From Bacteroidales bacterium (GTDB lineage Bacteria; Bacteroidota; Bacteroidia; Bacteroidales; CG2-30-32-10): a stretch of DNA of 26,489 nt. The first letter of the stretch is position 1. Each line of letters starts with the position of its first letter. Under the pieces are notes generated by a model. It was not told the origin of the DNA. It saw only the letters and a program-made list of their open reading frames with translations, and ran no database searches. Shown one piece after another: positions 6,492-13,067 of this stretch. The stretch covers positions 1-26,489 of the forward strand of contig DAOQAK010000056.1 of NCBI GenBank assembly GCA_035353855.1, in the 5' to 3' direction. The position numbers and the translations under genes are program-made.

Positions 6492-6519
6492 AAAAAACCT
6501 GCAGTATTGCGGGTTTTTT
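6492..6519. terminator. Bidirectional terminator downstream of int
   Basis: A 12-bp stem (6492-6503 with 6508-6519, one U-G pair, loop GTAT) is flanked by A6 on the left and T6 on the right, so it can work on both strands. It starts 5 bp beyond the integrase stop codon and would end the integrase transcript. Confidence 0.8.
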
Positions 6520-6523
6520 ATTT

Positions 6524-7693
6524 TTATATATCATTCCATTTTATCATTTCGCTTTGCTTAACCTTATCAGATACCTTTGAATAAATTTGTGTTGATTTTA
6601 AACTTGTATGTCCGAGCAATTCTTTTATTATCTCAATTTTAAAACCCAGCTCAATACAAATAGTAGCAAAAGTATGTCTTGCCCAGTGGAATGATACAGG
6701 CTTGTTTATTCCTGCAATTTTAGCAATAGTTTTTAAATATAAGTTTGTAGGTTGATCTACTAAAACTCTGAAAATTTTTTGTTCGGCAAAACCGCTGCCA
6801 ATAAAACCAAATGCTTTATCATTTATGGGTATGCTTACAAAGTCTGATGTTTTCTTCATGCGAATTTTAATAATGTTTTCCTGTATGTCTTTAAATTTTA
6901 AATTTCTCACATCAGAATATCTGAGGCCGGTATAACAAGCAAAGAGAAAATATGTAAGTACGTTTTGATATTTCCGTTCCAATGAGTTTTTATTATATAA
7001 TTCATGTAGTTTATTAACTTCATGAATAGTTAAGGCCTTTTGCTTTTTATCGGTATGTTTAGGTTTCTTCCAGTGGTATTGCCTGAAGGGATATTTTTCA
7101 ATTTCAGCAACACCTTTCTCAATAGCTTTATTATATACTGATCGTACAAACCGGAATGATTTATCAATAGTAGAATTATCATTATGTAGTTTATCTATCA
7201 TATAATTTTCATACGCTGCTAGAAAATTAATATTAATATCTTCAAACATGAGTGTAGCGCTAAACTTTTTTAATTTTGATATTTGAGTATTGTATGTCTG
7301 AAGCGTACCCGTTGCAAGTTTATTTTTTAAGTTACTTGCAATTTCATTTTCTATAAAGTCATAAAATGAATTGCTGTTTATCCTGGTATAATCGAAAAGT
7401 CTTTCAAACTCTGTAACTGATAAGAATTTTCTTTTAATGAAATAATCTGCAATGATAGTTTTTGCAGCAAGTTCAATGCTTTCCAGTTGTATATTTATAT
7501 TATAAGAATCAGGGCAGCTATTAAAAACTCTTTGTTTTTTTTCATTCCACATAGCCGGATCATTGATATCAATATAACAAGATTTATAAATCTTGCTGAT
7601 TCGGCTTACAGTGAAATAATAATAGATTGTAAACGTACCATTTCTTTTACTTCTATTGGTACGTAAGGAAAAACGAAATATTGGTTTCTTCAT
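6524..7693 (-). CDS. Tyrosine recombinase (integrase) of the element
   Basis: 389 aa. It has the three parts of Bacteroidota integrases: an N-terminal arm-binding domain (about 1-95, with the WNEKKQRV segment), a SAM-like core-binding domain (about 105-205) and the catalytic domain (about 218-385). The full active-site set is present: Arg258 in TGLRYSD, Lys280/281 in RMKKTSD, His336 and Arg339 in HWARH, His362 in LLGH and Tyr371 in QIYSKV. It lies 148 bp from the tRNA-Cys 3' end, pointing into the element. One copy of the GGTCGAAC-pair repeat lies 16 bp upstream of its ATG, so bound integrase could limit its own transcription. It should be functional. Confidence 0.95.
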   Translation of the reverse strand: MKKPIFRFSLRTNRSKRNGTFTIYYYFTVSRISKIYKSCYIDINDPAMWNEKKQRVFNSCPDSYNINIQLESIELAAKTIIADYFIKRKFLSVTEFERLFDYTRINSNSFYDFIENEIASNLKNKLATGTLQTYNTQISKLKKFSATLMFEDININFLAAYENYMIDKLHNDNSTIDKSFRFVRSVYNKAIEKGVAEIEKYPFRQYHWKKPKHTDKKQKALTIHEVNKLHELYNKNSLERKYQNVLTYFLFACYTGLRYSDVRNLKFKDIQENIIKIRMKKTSDFVSIPINDKAFGFIGSGFAEQKIFRVLVDQPTNLYLKTIAKIAGINKPVSFHWARHTFATICIELGFKIEIIKELLGHTSLKSTQIYSKVSDKVKQSEMIKWNDI

Positions 7694-7708
7694 TTGTCTT
7701 TGTTTTTT

Positions 7709-7729
7709 TGGTCGAACGTTGGTCGAACA
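7709..7729 (+). repeat. Right arm-type direct repeat (paired GGTCGAAC)
   Basis: This is an exact 21-bp copy of 350-370, in the same orientation, ending 110 bp from the right attachment core and lying just upstream of the integrase ATG. See the left copy for the internal 11-bp period. The overlap with the probable int promoter suggests autoregulation. Confidence 0.7.
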
Positions 7730-7796
7730 AAAAAGTCAAAAACATTGAATTTACAGGTCAAAACTTTGAACGCCAAAACTTCAAAGTGTTTGAGAA

Positions 7797-7831
7797 TGTA
7801 ACATATAGAAATTTTCATTCTATATGTTACA
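7797..7831. terminator. Strong hairpin just 3' of tRNA-Cys, possible replacement terminator
   Basis: A perfect 14-bp inverted repeat (7797-7810 with 7818-7831, 7-base loop) starts nine bases beyond the tRNA 3' end, inside the element. Integration cut the tRNA off from its own terminator at 241-267, and this hairpin could end or help process the tRNA transcript. It lacks a good T run on the minus strand, so it may instead be a recombination protein site. Confidence 0.5.
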
Positions 7832-7839
7832 CGCTCCCT

Positions 7840-7852
7840 GAGGTCTCTTCCG
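7840..7852. repeat. Right attachment site core (attR), inside tRNA-Cys
   Basis: GAGGTCTCTTCCG matches 273-285 exactly. Twelve of the thirteen bases belong to the tRNA (3' acceptor strand and T stem), so the tRNA is rebuilt intact after integration. Confidence 0.8.
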
Positions 7853-7911
7853 GATTCGAACCGGAGTATACGGTTTTGCAGACCGGCGCCTAGCCACTCG
7901 GCCAAGAGACC
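7841..7911 (-). tRNA. tRNA-Cys (anticodon GCA)
   Basis: 71 nt on the minus strand. The acceptor stem GGTCTCT / AGAGACC has discriminator U, the Cys identity base. The D arm is GCC-loop-GGC, the anticodon loop CTGCAAA gives GCA, and the T arm CCGG-TTCGAAT-CCGG is standard. The CCA tail is not encoded. The 27-43 pair at the base of the anticodon stem is mismatched. It is the integration target of the element on its left. The 237 bp between it and folB hold no gene; they contain a weak imperfect inverted repeat (GGCTGGTTTAGGTTA near 8011 and its partner near 8070). Confidence 0.95.
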
Positions 7912-8148
7912 TTTTTGTTTTTGCAGTGGCAAAGATAATAAAAATATTTTTATGACAAATTGATGATGTATAACCATTGTAAAAAATGATTAAAGGTTTA
8001 GGGTTAGGGCGGCTGGTTTAGGTTATGGTAAAAGGTTAAAAGAAAAATTTTCAAAAAACAAAAGACTAATAACTTAACCAGTAGCCATCAACCAAAAACA
8101 GATGACTATGTCAATGATTGAATCTATTAATCCAAATCCAATAAAATT

Positions 8149-8508
8149 TCATTTTGCTTTTCGCTGTAAAGTATATTGAACTTTTTTAACCTTGCCGCCA
8201 AGCGGAGGATTTAGTTTTGCTACTGTTACTTCAGCGCTATCCATTTCAGGGAAATTTTTAAACAAGGCATCAATGATTCTTCTTGTTACATGCTCAATAA
8301 GTTTTGAATTTATTTCCATTTCTGCCTTAATAATATTATATACTTTCTGATAATCCACGGTTTTGGAAATATCATCAGAAATTTCGGCAGCATCAGAGTT
8401 GGAAGAAAATTTTACCTTCACAATGAATTTATTTCCTGTTTTCTGTTCTTCTTCATGGCAACCATGATAAGCAAAAAACTGCATTCCGTTCAAAGTAATT
8501 GATCCCAT
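8149..8508 (-). CDS. folB: Dihydroneopterin aldolase
   Basis: 119 aa. FolB cleaves 7,8-dihydroneopterin to 6-hydroxymethyl-dihydropterin and glycolaldehyde in folate synthesis, in the cytoplasm. The sequence has the family opening (MGSITLNGMQFFAYHGCHEE), the DYQKVYNII segment with the conserved Tyr, LIEHVTRRI with the conserved Glu near the pterin site, and the late KLNPPLGG with the catalytic-region Lys. The length is usual for the family. A TTG eight codons upstream (8532) would extend it, but ATG 8508 matches the normal N-terminus. It diverges from glnS with 98 bp between the starts, so it has its own promoter. Confidence 0.92.
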   Translation of the reverse strand: MGSITLNGMQFFAYHGCHEEEQKTGNKFIVKVKFSSNSDAAEISDDISKTVDYQKVYNIIKAEMEINSKLIEHVTRRIIDALFKNFPEMDSAEVTVAKLNPPLGGKVKKVQYTLQRKAK

Positions 8509-8578
8509 AAATCTTATTTTTTCAGTATACAAAAATAAAGATATTCACTGAACTTTTTCAGATATGATGAAATCATCT

Positions 8579-8586
8579 TACTTTTG
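8579..8586 (+). promoter_or_regulatory. -7 box of the glnS promoter
   Basis: TACTTTTG matches TAnnTTTG. Its end is 20 bp before the glnS ATG, giving a short leader. The -33 side is only T-rich (around 8553). The call rests on motif and position. Confidence 0.5.
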
Positions 8587-8606
8587 TAGCTTATCTTATA
8601 TTTTTT

Positions 8607-10283
8607 ATGGAAACAAAATCGGAAAAATCGCTCAACTTTATTCATGAGATTATTGAAGAGGATTTAAAAAACGGGAAGAACGAAAGTCGCGTACACACAC
8701 GTTTTCCGCCCGAACCTAATGGTTATCTTCACATCGGTCATGCAAAATCAATATGTCTGAATTTCGAGACAGCAATAAAATATAATGGCTTATGTAATCT
8801 TCGTTTTGATGATACCAATCCTGTAAAAGAAGATACAGAATATGTTGATTCAATCAAGGAAGATATCCACTGGCTTGGATTTAGCTGGGGCGACCGGGAA
8901 TATTATGCTTCGGATTATTTTGAACAATTGTATGAATATGCTGTACTTTTAATTAAAAAAGGAAAAGCATATGTTGACGATTCAAGTGCTGAAGAAATAA
9001 GCAAATGTCGTGGTACAATTACAAAACCCGGGGTAGAAAGTCCATACAGGAATCGTACTATTGAAGAAAATCTTGAATTGTTTACTAAAATGCGTACCGG
9101 CGAATTTCCCGATGGCTCTAAGGTTTTACGTGCAAAGATTGATATGGCTCATACCAACATGATGATGCGTGACCCCTTGCTATATCGTATCATTCACACC
9201 GACCATCATCGTACAGGAGATAAATGGTGCATTTACCCGATGTACGATTTTGCCCACGGACAGTGCGATTCTATTGAGCGCATTACGCATTCCATTTGTA
9301 CTTTAGAGTTTGAGATACATCGCCCGCTTTACGATTGGTTTATTAAAGAGATTGGAATATTTGCTCCTCAGCAAATTGAATTTGCACGACTGAATTTGAA
9401 TTACACGGTAATGAGCAAACGCAAATTATTGGAACTGGTACAAAACGGATTGGTGAAAGGTTGGGACGACCCGCGTATGCCCACTATTTGCGGTATGCGT
9501 CGTAAAGGATATACTCCGGAAGCTATTCGTAATTTTGCTGAAACCATTGGTGTGGCTCGTCGCGATAATGTTATTGATATTGCATTGCTTGAGCATTGCC
9601 TGCGCGAAGACCTTAATAAAAGAGCTGTTCGAAGAATGGCAGTAATAAATCCGGTGAAGTTAATTGTAGATAATTACCCTGAAGATTTAACAGAAAGTTT
9701 GGAAGGGCTTAACAATCCTGAGAAACCTGAAGAAGGAAACAGGAAAATACCTTTCTCAAAAGAATTATATATCGAGCGTGATGACTTTATGGAAGTTCCG
9801 CAGAATAAGTTTTTCCGTATGTTCCCGGGGAATGAAGTCCGCCTGAAATATGCCTACATCGTAAAATGCACACATGTTGTGAAAGACGAAACTGGTGAGA
9901 TAAAAGAAATTCATTGCACTTATGATTCGGAAACATTAAGTGGAAGATCGCAAAGCAATCGTAAAGTAAAAGCTGCAATTCACTGGGTTTCGGCTAAACA
10001 TGCAGTAGAGGCAGAAGCACGTTTGTACGACAGGCTGTTCAATAAAGAAAACCCGGATGAAGTGGAAGAAAGTCACGACTGGAAAGAAAACCTGAACCCC
10101 GATTCATTGAAAGTTGTAAAATGTTTTGCTGAACCCAATTTTGAAAACGCTGAAAAACTTGCCAAATACCAGTTTGAGCGTATCGGGTATTTTTGTGTGG
10201 ATTATGATTCAATAAAAGAAAAACTTGTTTTCAATCGTACGGCATCATTAAAAGATAGCTGGACAAAAACAGCGAAAGCATAA
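8607..10283 (+). CDS. glnS: Glutaminyl-tRNA synthetase
   Basis: 558 aa, normal length. It charges tRNA-Gln with glutamine in the cytoplasm. The class I signatures are clear: PPEPNGYLHIGHAKS with HIGH at 42-45, and the KMSKS-type loop VMSKR at 268-272. Other GlnRS marks are LRFDDTNP (65-72) and the DDPRMPT segment after KMSKS; the C-terminal third is the anticodon-binding beta-barrel region. Presence of GlnRS means Gln-tRNA can be made directly rather than only through Glu-tRNA amidotransferase. It ends 11 bp before the first of three hairpins, which probably terminates it. Confidence 0.97.
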   Translation: METKSEKSLNFIHEIIEEDLKNGKNESRVHTRFPPEPNGYLHIGHAKSICLNFETAIKYNGLCNLRFDDTNPVKEDTEYVDSIKEDIHWLGFSWGDREYYASDYFEQLYEYAVLLIKKGKAYVDDSSAEEISKCRGTITKPGVESPYRNRTIEENLELFTKMRTGEFPDGSKVLRAKIDMAHTNMMMRDPLLYRIIHTDHHRTGDKWCIYPMYDFAHGQCDSIERITHSICTLEFEIHRPLYDWFIKEIGIFAPQQIEFARLNLNYTVMSKRKLLELVQNGLVKGWDDPRMPTICGMRRKGYTPEAIRNFAETIGVARRDNVIDIALLEHCLREDLNKRAVRRMAVINPVKLIVDNYPEDLTESLEGLNNPEKPEEGNRKIPFSKELYIERDDFMEVPQNKFFRMFPGNEVRLKYAYIVKCTHVVKDETGEIKEIHCTYDSETLSGRSQSNRKVKAAIHWVSAKHAVEAEARLYDRLFNKENPDEVEESHDWKENLNPDSLKVVKCFAEPNFENAEKLAKYQFERIGYFCVDYDSIKEKLVFNRTASLKDSWTKTAKA

Positions 10284-10294
10284 AAAAGATAATA

Positions 10295-10320
10295 ATGCGG
10301 CGGCCTTTAGGCCGCCGCAT
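10295..10320 (+). terminator. GC-rich hairpin after glnS
   Basis: An 11-bp perfect stem, ATGCGGCGGCC / GGCCGCCGCAT, with loop TTTA, 11 bp after the glnS stop. No T run follows (ATAATAAG), so it is either a weak terminator or an mRNA-stabilising 3' structure. It is the first of three hairpins built alike. Confidence 0.6.
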
Positions 10321-10346
10321 ATAATAAGAAAAACAATTTTCAGTTG

Positions 10347-10366
10347 CCACGACCTTTAGGTCGTGG
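10347..10366. repeat. REP-like hairpin with TTTA loop
   Basis: CCACGACC-TTTA-GGTCGTGG is a perfect 8-bp stem around the same loop as the hairpin at 10295-10320. A third, smaller one (TGGGCT-TTT-AGCCCA, 10386-10400) follows at similar spacing. The shared CCTTTAGG/GCTTTTAGC centres with different arms suggest related palindromic units rather than chance. The function is unknown. Confidence 0.5.
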
Positions 10367-10385
10367 ATTAAAAAATAAAATATGA

Positions 10386-10400
10386 TGGGCTTTTAGCCCA
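10386..10400. repeat. Third small hairpin before the glycosyltransferase
   Basis: TGGGCT / AGCCCA with loop TTT. It lies 25 bp before the glycosyltransferase ATG, so it falls within that gene's leader or promoter. It is weak alone and is listed for its similarity to the two preceding hairpins. Confidence 0.4.
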
Positions 10401-10425
10401 AATTCAAAATGAATTTATTTTCATT

Positions 10426-11181
10426 ATGAAAAATTTGTCGGTTGTAATAATAACTTTTAATGAAGAACGTAACATTGCCCGTTGCCTTAATTCTGTAAAG
10501 GAAATAGCCGACGATATTGTTATTGTTGATTCGGGAAGCACCGACAAAACAGAAGAAATTTGCAAAACATTCAATGTAAATTTTATTAAACAATCCTGGC
10601 TAGGATATTCCGAACAAAAGAATTTTGCAAACCAGCAAGCCCTCTATGACTGGATATTTTCGCTCGATGCTGACGAAGAACTTTCATCTGAATTAATTCA
10701 ATCAATAAAAGAAGCGAAACAGCAAGACAAAGAAATTTATTATAAAATAAATCGCTTAACGAATTATTGCGGAAAGTGGATAAAGTACGGTGGTTGGTAT
10801 CCCGATATCAAACTCAGGATTTTCAACCGAACCAATTCGAAATGGATTGGTACTATTCATGAAACATTGATCAATGAAAAAAATATTCCGGAAGTTTTAT
10901 TAAAAGGGAATTGTAATCACTACACATACTACAATAAAGAAGAACACATTGCACAGGCCCGTAAATTCTCCGATTTAGCTGCTCAGGATCTATTTGGAAA
11001 AGGAAAAAAAGTTTTTCCTCTAAATTTTATTTTCAGTCCTATAATAAAATTCATCCGCAATTATTTTTTACTTGCCGGATTTTTAGATGGCGCATATGGT
11101 TTCCGTATTGCCTGTATTTCGGCAAAAGCGGCATATTGGAAATATGCGAAACTAAAACAATTATCATGTTATAAAAGATAA
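10426..11181 (+). CDS. Family 2 glycosyltransferase (WaaE/KdtX-like)
   Basis: 251 aa. It has a GT-A fold glycosyltransferase domain with SVVIITFNEERNIARCL at the start, VDSGSTDKT (34-42, nucleotide-sugar binding) and the metal-binding DAD at 81-83 in FSLDADEEL. The middle segment (around WYPDIKLRIFNR, then a TIHETL motif) is typical of the LPS inner-core WaaE/KdtX group that adds glucose to heptose or Kdo; the exact donor and acceptor are unknown. A hydrophobic, aromatic C-terminal part (about 200-235) probably touches the inner membrane. It stands alone and converges with the esterase gene, with only 20 bp between the stops. Confidence 0.85.
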   Translation: MKNLSVVIITFNEERNIARCLNSVKEIADDIVIVDSGSTDKTEEICKTFNVNFIKQSWLGYSEQKNFANQQALYDWIFSLDADEELSSELIQSIKEAKQQDKEIYYKINRLTNYCGKWIKYGGWYPDIKLRIFNRTNSKWIGTIHETLINEKNIPEVLLKGNCNHYTYYNKEEHIAQARKFSDLAAQDLFGKGKKVFPLNFIFSPIIKFIRNYFLLAGFLDGAYGFRIACISAKAAYWKYAKLKQLSCYKR

Positions 11182-11201
11182 TATTCTTGTAAAAAGAATT
11201 T

Positions 11202-13010
11202 TTATCTCTCAAATTCAATACATTTTTCTCCCTGGTGTGATGTTTTATTGGTAACTAAAATTTTATAGTTTTCATCATAAATTTTCCAATCATCAGGTTT
11301 TGTATTTATAAGATACTTTTCAAATGTTGAGTCAGGTAAAGCTATAGGAATCCATTGCCCATTTTCCAGGTAAGAGAATTCAATGTCGTCAACATATAAT
11401 TCTCCTTTGCCGATGAACATACATCCAAAACAAATTGCAGCAGCATCTTTATCAATTGTACCCGTAATTTCGCAATATTTCCAGTCTTTTGATTTAATAG
11501 GACGATTATCCATGTTATCAAAAAATCCCACAGAATTGTCAGTTTTATCAACTCTTGCCCAAAGCTGACCTTGACCATTTGTTGTTTTCTCTCCAATTTT
11601 TATATATGCTGAAAATTTAAATTGTTTTTCGGCATATTGTTTAGCATCTATTTTAAACATTAAATTTCCGAAATCGGCAATAGCATTTTTATTTTTATTT
11701 ATATCATAGTTAGGTATCGCTCTATGGGTTTCCCGAATAAATATTATTCCATCATAAATAGTAGCAAGTGGATTTTTTATATAATATTTTTCAGCATCTT
11801 TTACAGAGAATAATGCGCCAATACAAATAGATGGAATGCTATCATAAATGAATTTTTTCATATCTTGATTTTTTTCAGCATCAGCAAAATCGAAAATAAA
11901 TATTTTATTTTTAGATTTTGAAAAAGTGAAACCTGTCGAATTTTGTTGAAGTGTGTAATTAAATTCTACTAATCCTTTACCTTCTTCAATTGCCTGGAAT
12001 GAACCAGTGTAAAAATCAAAACCTAATGCATAATAATTATCTTTAAAATATTTTTTTAAATAATCGCCCATCATAATTCCATTATCAGCACCAAGATCAT
12101 TTTCGGCAATATGCCCGTTGTGAGCCCATAATACAAACTTGCTCGAATTGCCTTCAAGATTTAAAAGCCACTTTACATTTTCGCTCATACAACTATCTCT
12201 TAGTTCACTAATAACGGTATCATTCGGGGCCGACATCATTTTGAAAAATTGTGAAACGACAACTAAATTTTGTCGTTCAATATTATATTCTCGAGGTGAT
12301 GAGGTAGCAATATAACTTTCTTTTTTTTCATTAATATGAGATAAAATATTCTCAATTTTATTAAAATATTCTTTTGCTTCTTTTTGCTCTGGGTACTGTA
12401 ATGATTGTATTTTGATCACATCTGGATTAATATTATTTGCATAAGTTGAATCAACCTCATGCAAATATTTATAAAATTCAGAAATGGCTACTGTTGGTAC
12501 TTGCATATCAAAACCATAAAAACGAACTTTATCTTTATCTTCCTTGTCTTTATTATAATTACGCATCCATTGAATCATTGCCATTACTTCTTTGGTGTTC
12601 CATGTCCAGAAATATAATCCATCGAGTGCTTTTTGGGGGTCGCCTTTTCCGTACATTACATAATCATTTACAGCATAGGCTTCAGTAAGATTTGCTTCAA
12701 TTGCAAAATAAAGGAACCCCATTTCTTTAACAAGAAATTCAAGCATGCGATGCTTCATTTGAAAAATTTCTTTTGTACCATGAGTGGCTTCACCAAGAGC
12801 CACAATACGTTTATCCTTCAGAATATTTTTTAATGGCATTAAATCATTGAATCCACTCTCTGCTTTTACGGTTTTAACTTTAATGGAATTCTCATCAATC
12901 CATTTTATTACATTTTCATTTTGACTTGTAACAATCAAAGGAGAAGAAAATAATAATGTGAACAAAAAAAATAATTTGTATAACAAGTTTTTTAGTTTAG
13001 AGTTTTTCAT
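11202..13010 (-). CDS. Secreted erythromycin-esterase-family protein with beta-sandwich module
   Basis: 602 aa. It has a signal peptide (FFLFTLLFSSPLIVTSQ, about 12-30). The catalytic domain (about 35-430) carries the family's key residues: Glu74 and His77 in ALGEATHGTKE, Glu105 in FAIEAN, the FWTWNT motif, FYGFDMQ and His297/His300 in WAHNGHI. Members open macrolide lactones or act on unknown esters; most bacterial relatives have no proven substrate, so resistance should not be assumed. Residues about 447-548 resemble half or more of a carbohydrate-binding-like beta sandwich (FSAYIK, LYVDDIEF). The tail 560-602 looks like the start of a second copy that breaks off. It follows the sigma/anti-sigma pair with 57 bp between and may be its target gene. 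Confidence 0.85.
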   Translation of the reverse strand: MKNSKLKNLLYKLFFLFTLLFSSPLIVTSQNENVIKWIDENSIKVKTVKAESGFNDLMPLKNILKDKRIVALGEATHGTKEIFQMKHRMLEFLVKEMGFLYFAIEANLTEAYAVNDYVMYGKGDPQKALDGLYFWTWNTKEVMAMIQWMRNYNKDKEDKDKVRFYGFDMQVPTVAISEFYKYLHEVDSTYANNINPDVIKIQSLQYPEQKEAKEYFNKIENILSHINEKKESYIATSSPREYNIERQNLVVVSQFFKMMSAPNDTVISELRDSCMSENVKWLLNLEGNSSKFVLWAHNGHIAENDLGADNGIMMGDYLKKYFKDNYYALGFDFYTGSFQAIEEGKGLVEFNYTLQQNSTGFTFSKSKNKIFIFDFADAEKNQDMKKFIYDSIPSICIGALFSVKDAEKYYIKNPLATIYDGIIFIRETHRAIPNYDINKNKNAIADFGNLMFKIDAKQYAEKQFKFSAYIKIGEKTTNGQGQLWARVDKTDNSVGFFDNMDNRPIKSKDWKYCEITGTIDKDAAAICFGCMFIGKGELYVDDIEFSYLENGQWIPIALPDSTFEKYLINTKPDDWKIYDENYKILVTNKTSHQGEKCIEFER

Positions 13011-13067
13011 AAAAATAAAATTTATAGCTGCATATAAGAAATCTCATGGATACTGTTATGATATAAA

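Larger units (their letters stand above)
273..7852. mobile_element. Integrative satellite-like element in tRNA-Cys (7,567 bp start to start)
   Basis: The element is bounded by the 13-bp repeat GAGGTCTCTTCCG at 273-285 and 7840-7852. The right copy is the 3' end of an intact tRNA-Cys. It contains a tyrosine recombinase beside the tRNA, a repressor with divergent operators, an excisionase-like HTH protein, a primase-helicase, an iteron array and a two-gene cargo. No structural, packaging, relaxase or type IV secretion gene is seen. Known phage satellites (P4, PICIs) share this set: integrase, regulatory switch, primase-helicase with a nearby iteron origin, and cargo. I infer a satellite that uses a helper phage or another element for transfer. 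A degraded prophage is the main alternative, but the gene set looks intact and economical. Confidence 0.8.

Noticed and set aside
273..7852. Prophage or integrative conjugative element
   Set aside because: No capsid, tail, terminase, lysis, relaxase or mating-pair genes are present, and nearly all of the element's coding space is accounted for.
7690..7977. Open frames on both strands across the tRNA-Cys region
   Set aside because: They run through the tRNA, the att core and the hairpin and match no protein family; the tRNA explains the sequence.
11202..13010. Calling the esterase a macrolide-resistance gene
   Set aside because: The family is broad and mostly of unknown substrate. The signal peptide and beta-sandwich module differ from the cytoplasmic EreA/EreB enzymes.
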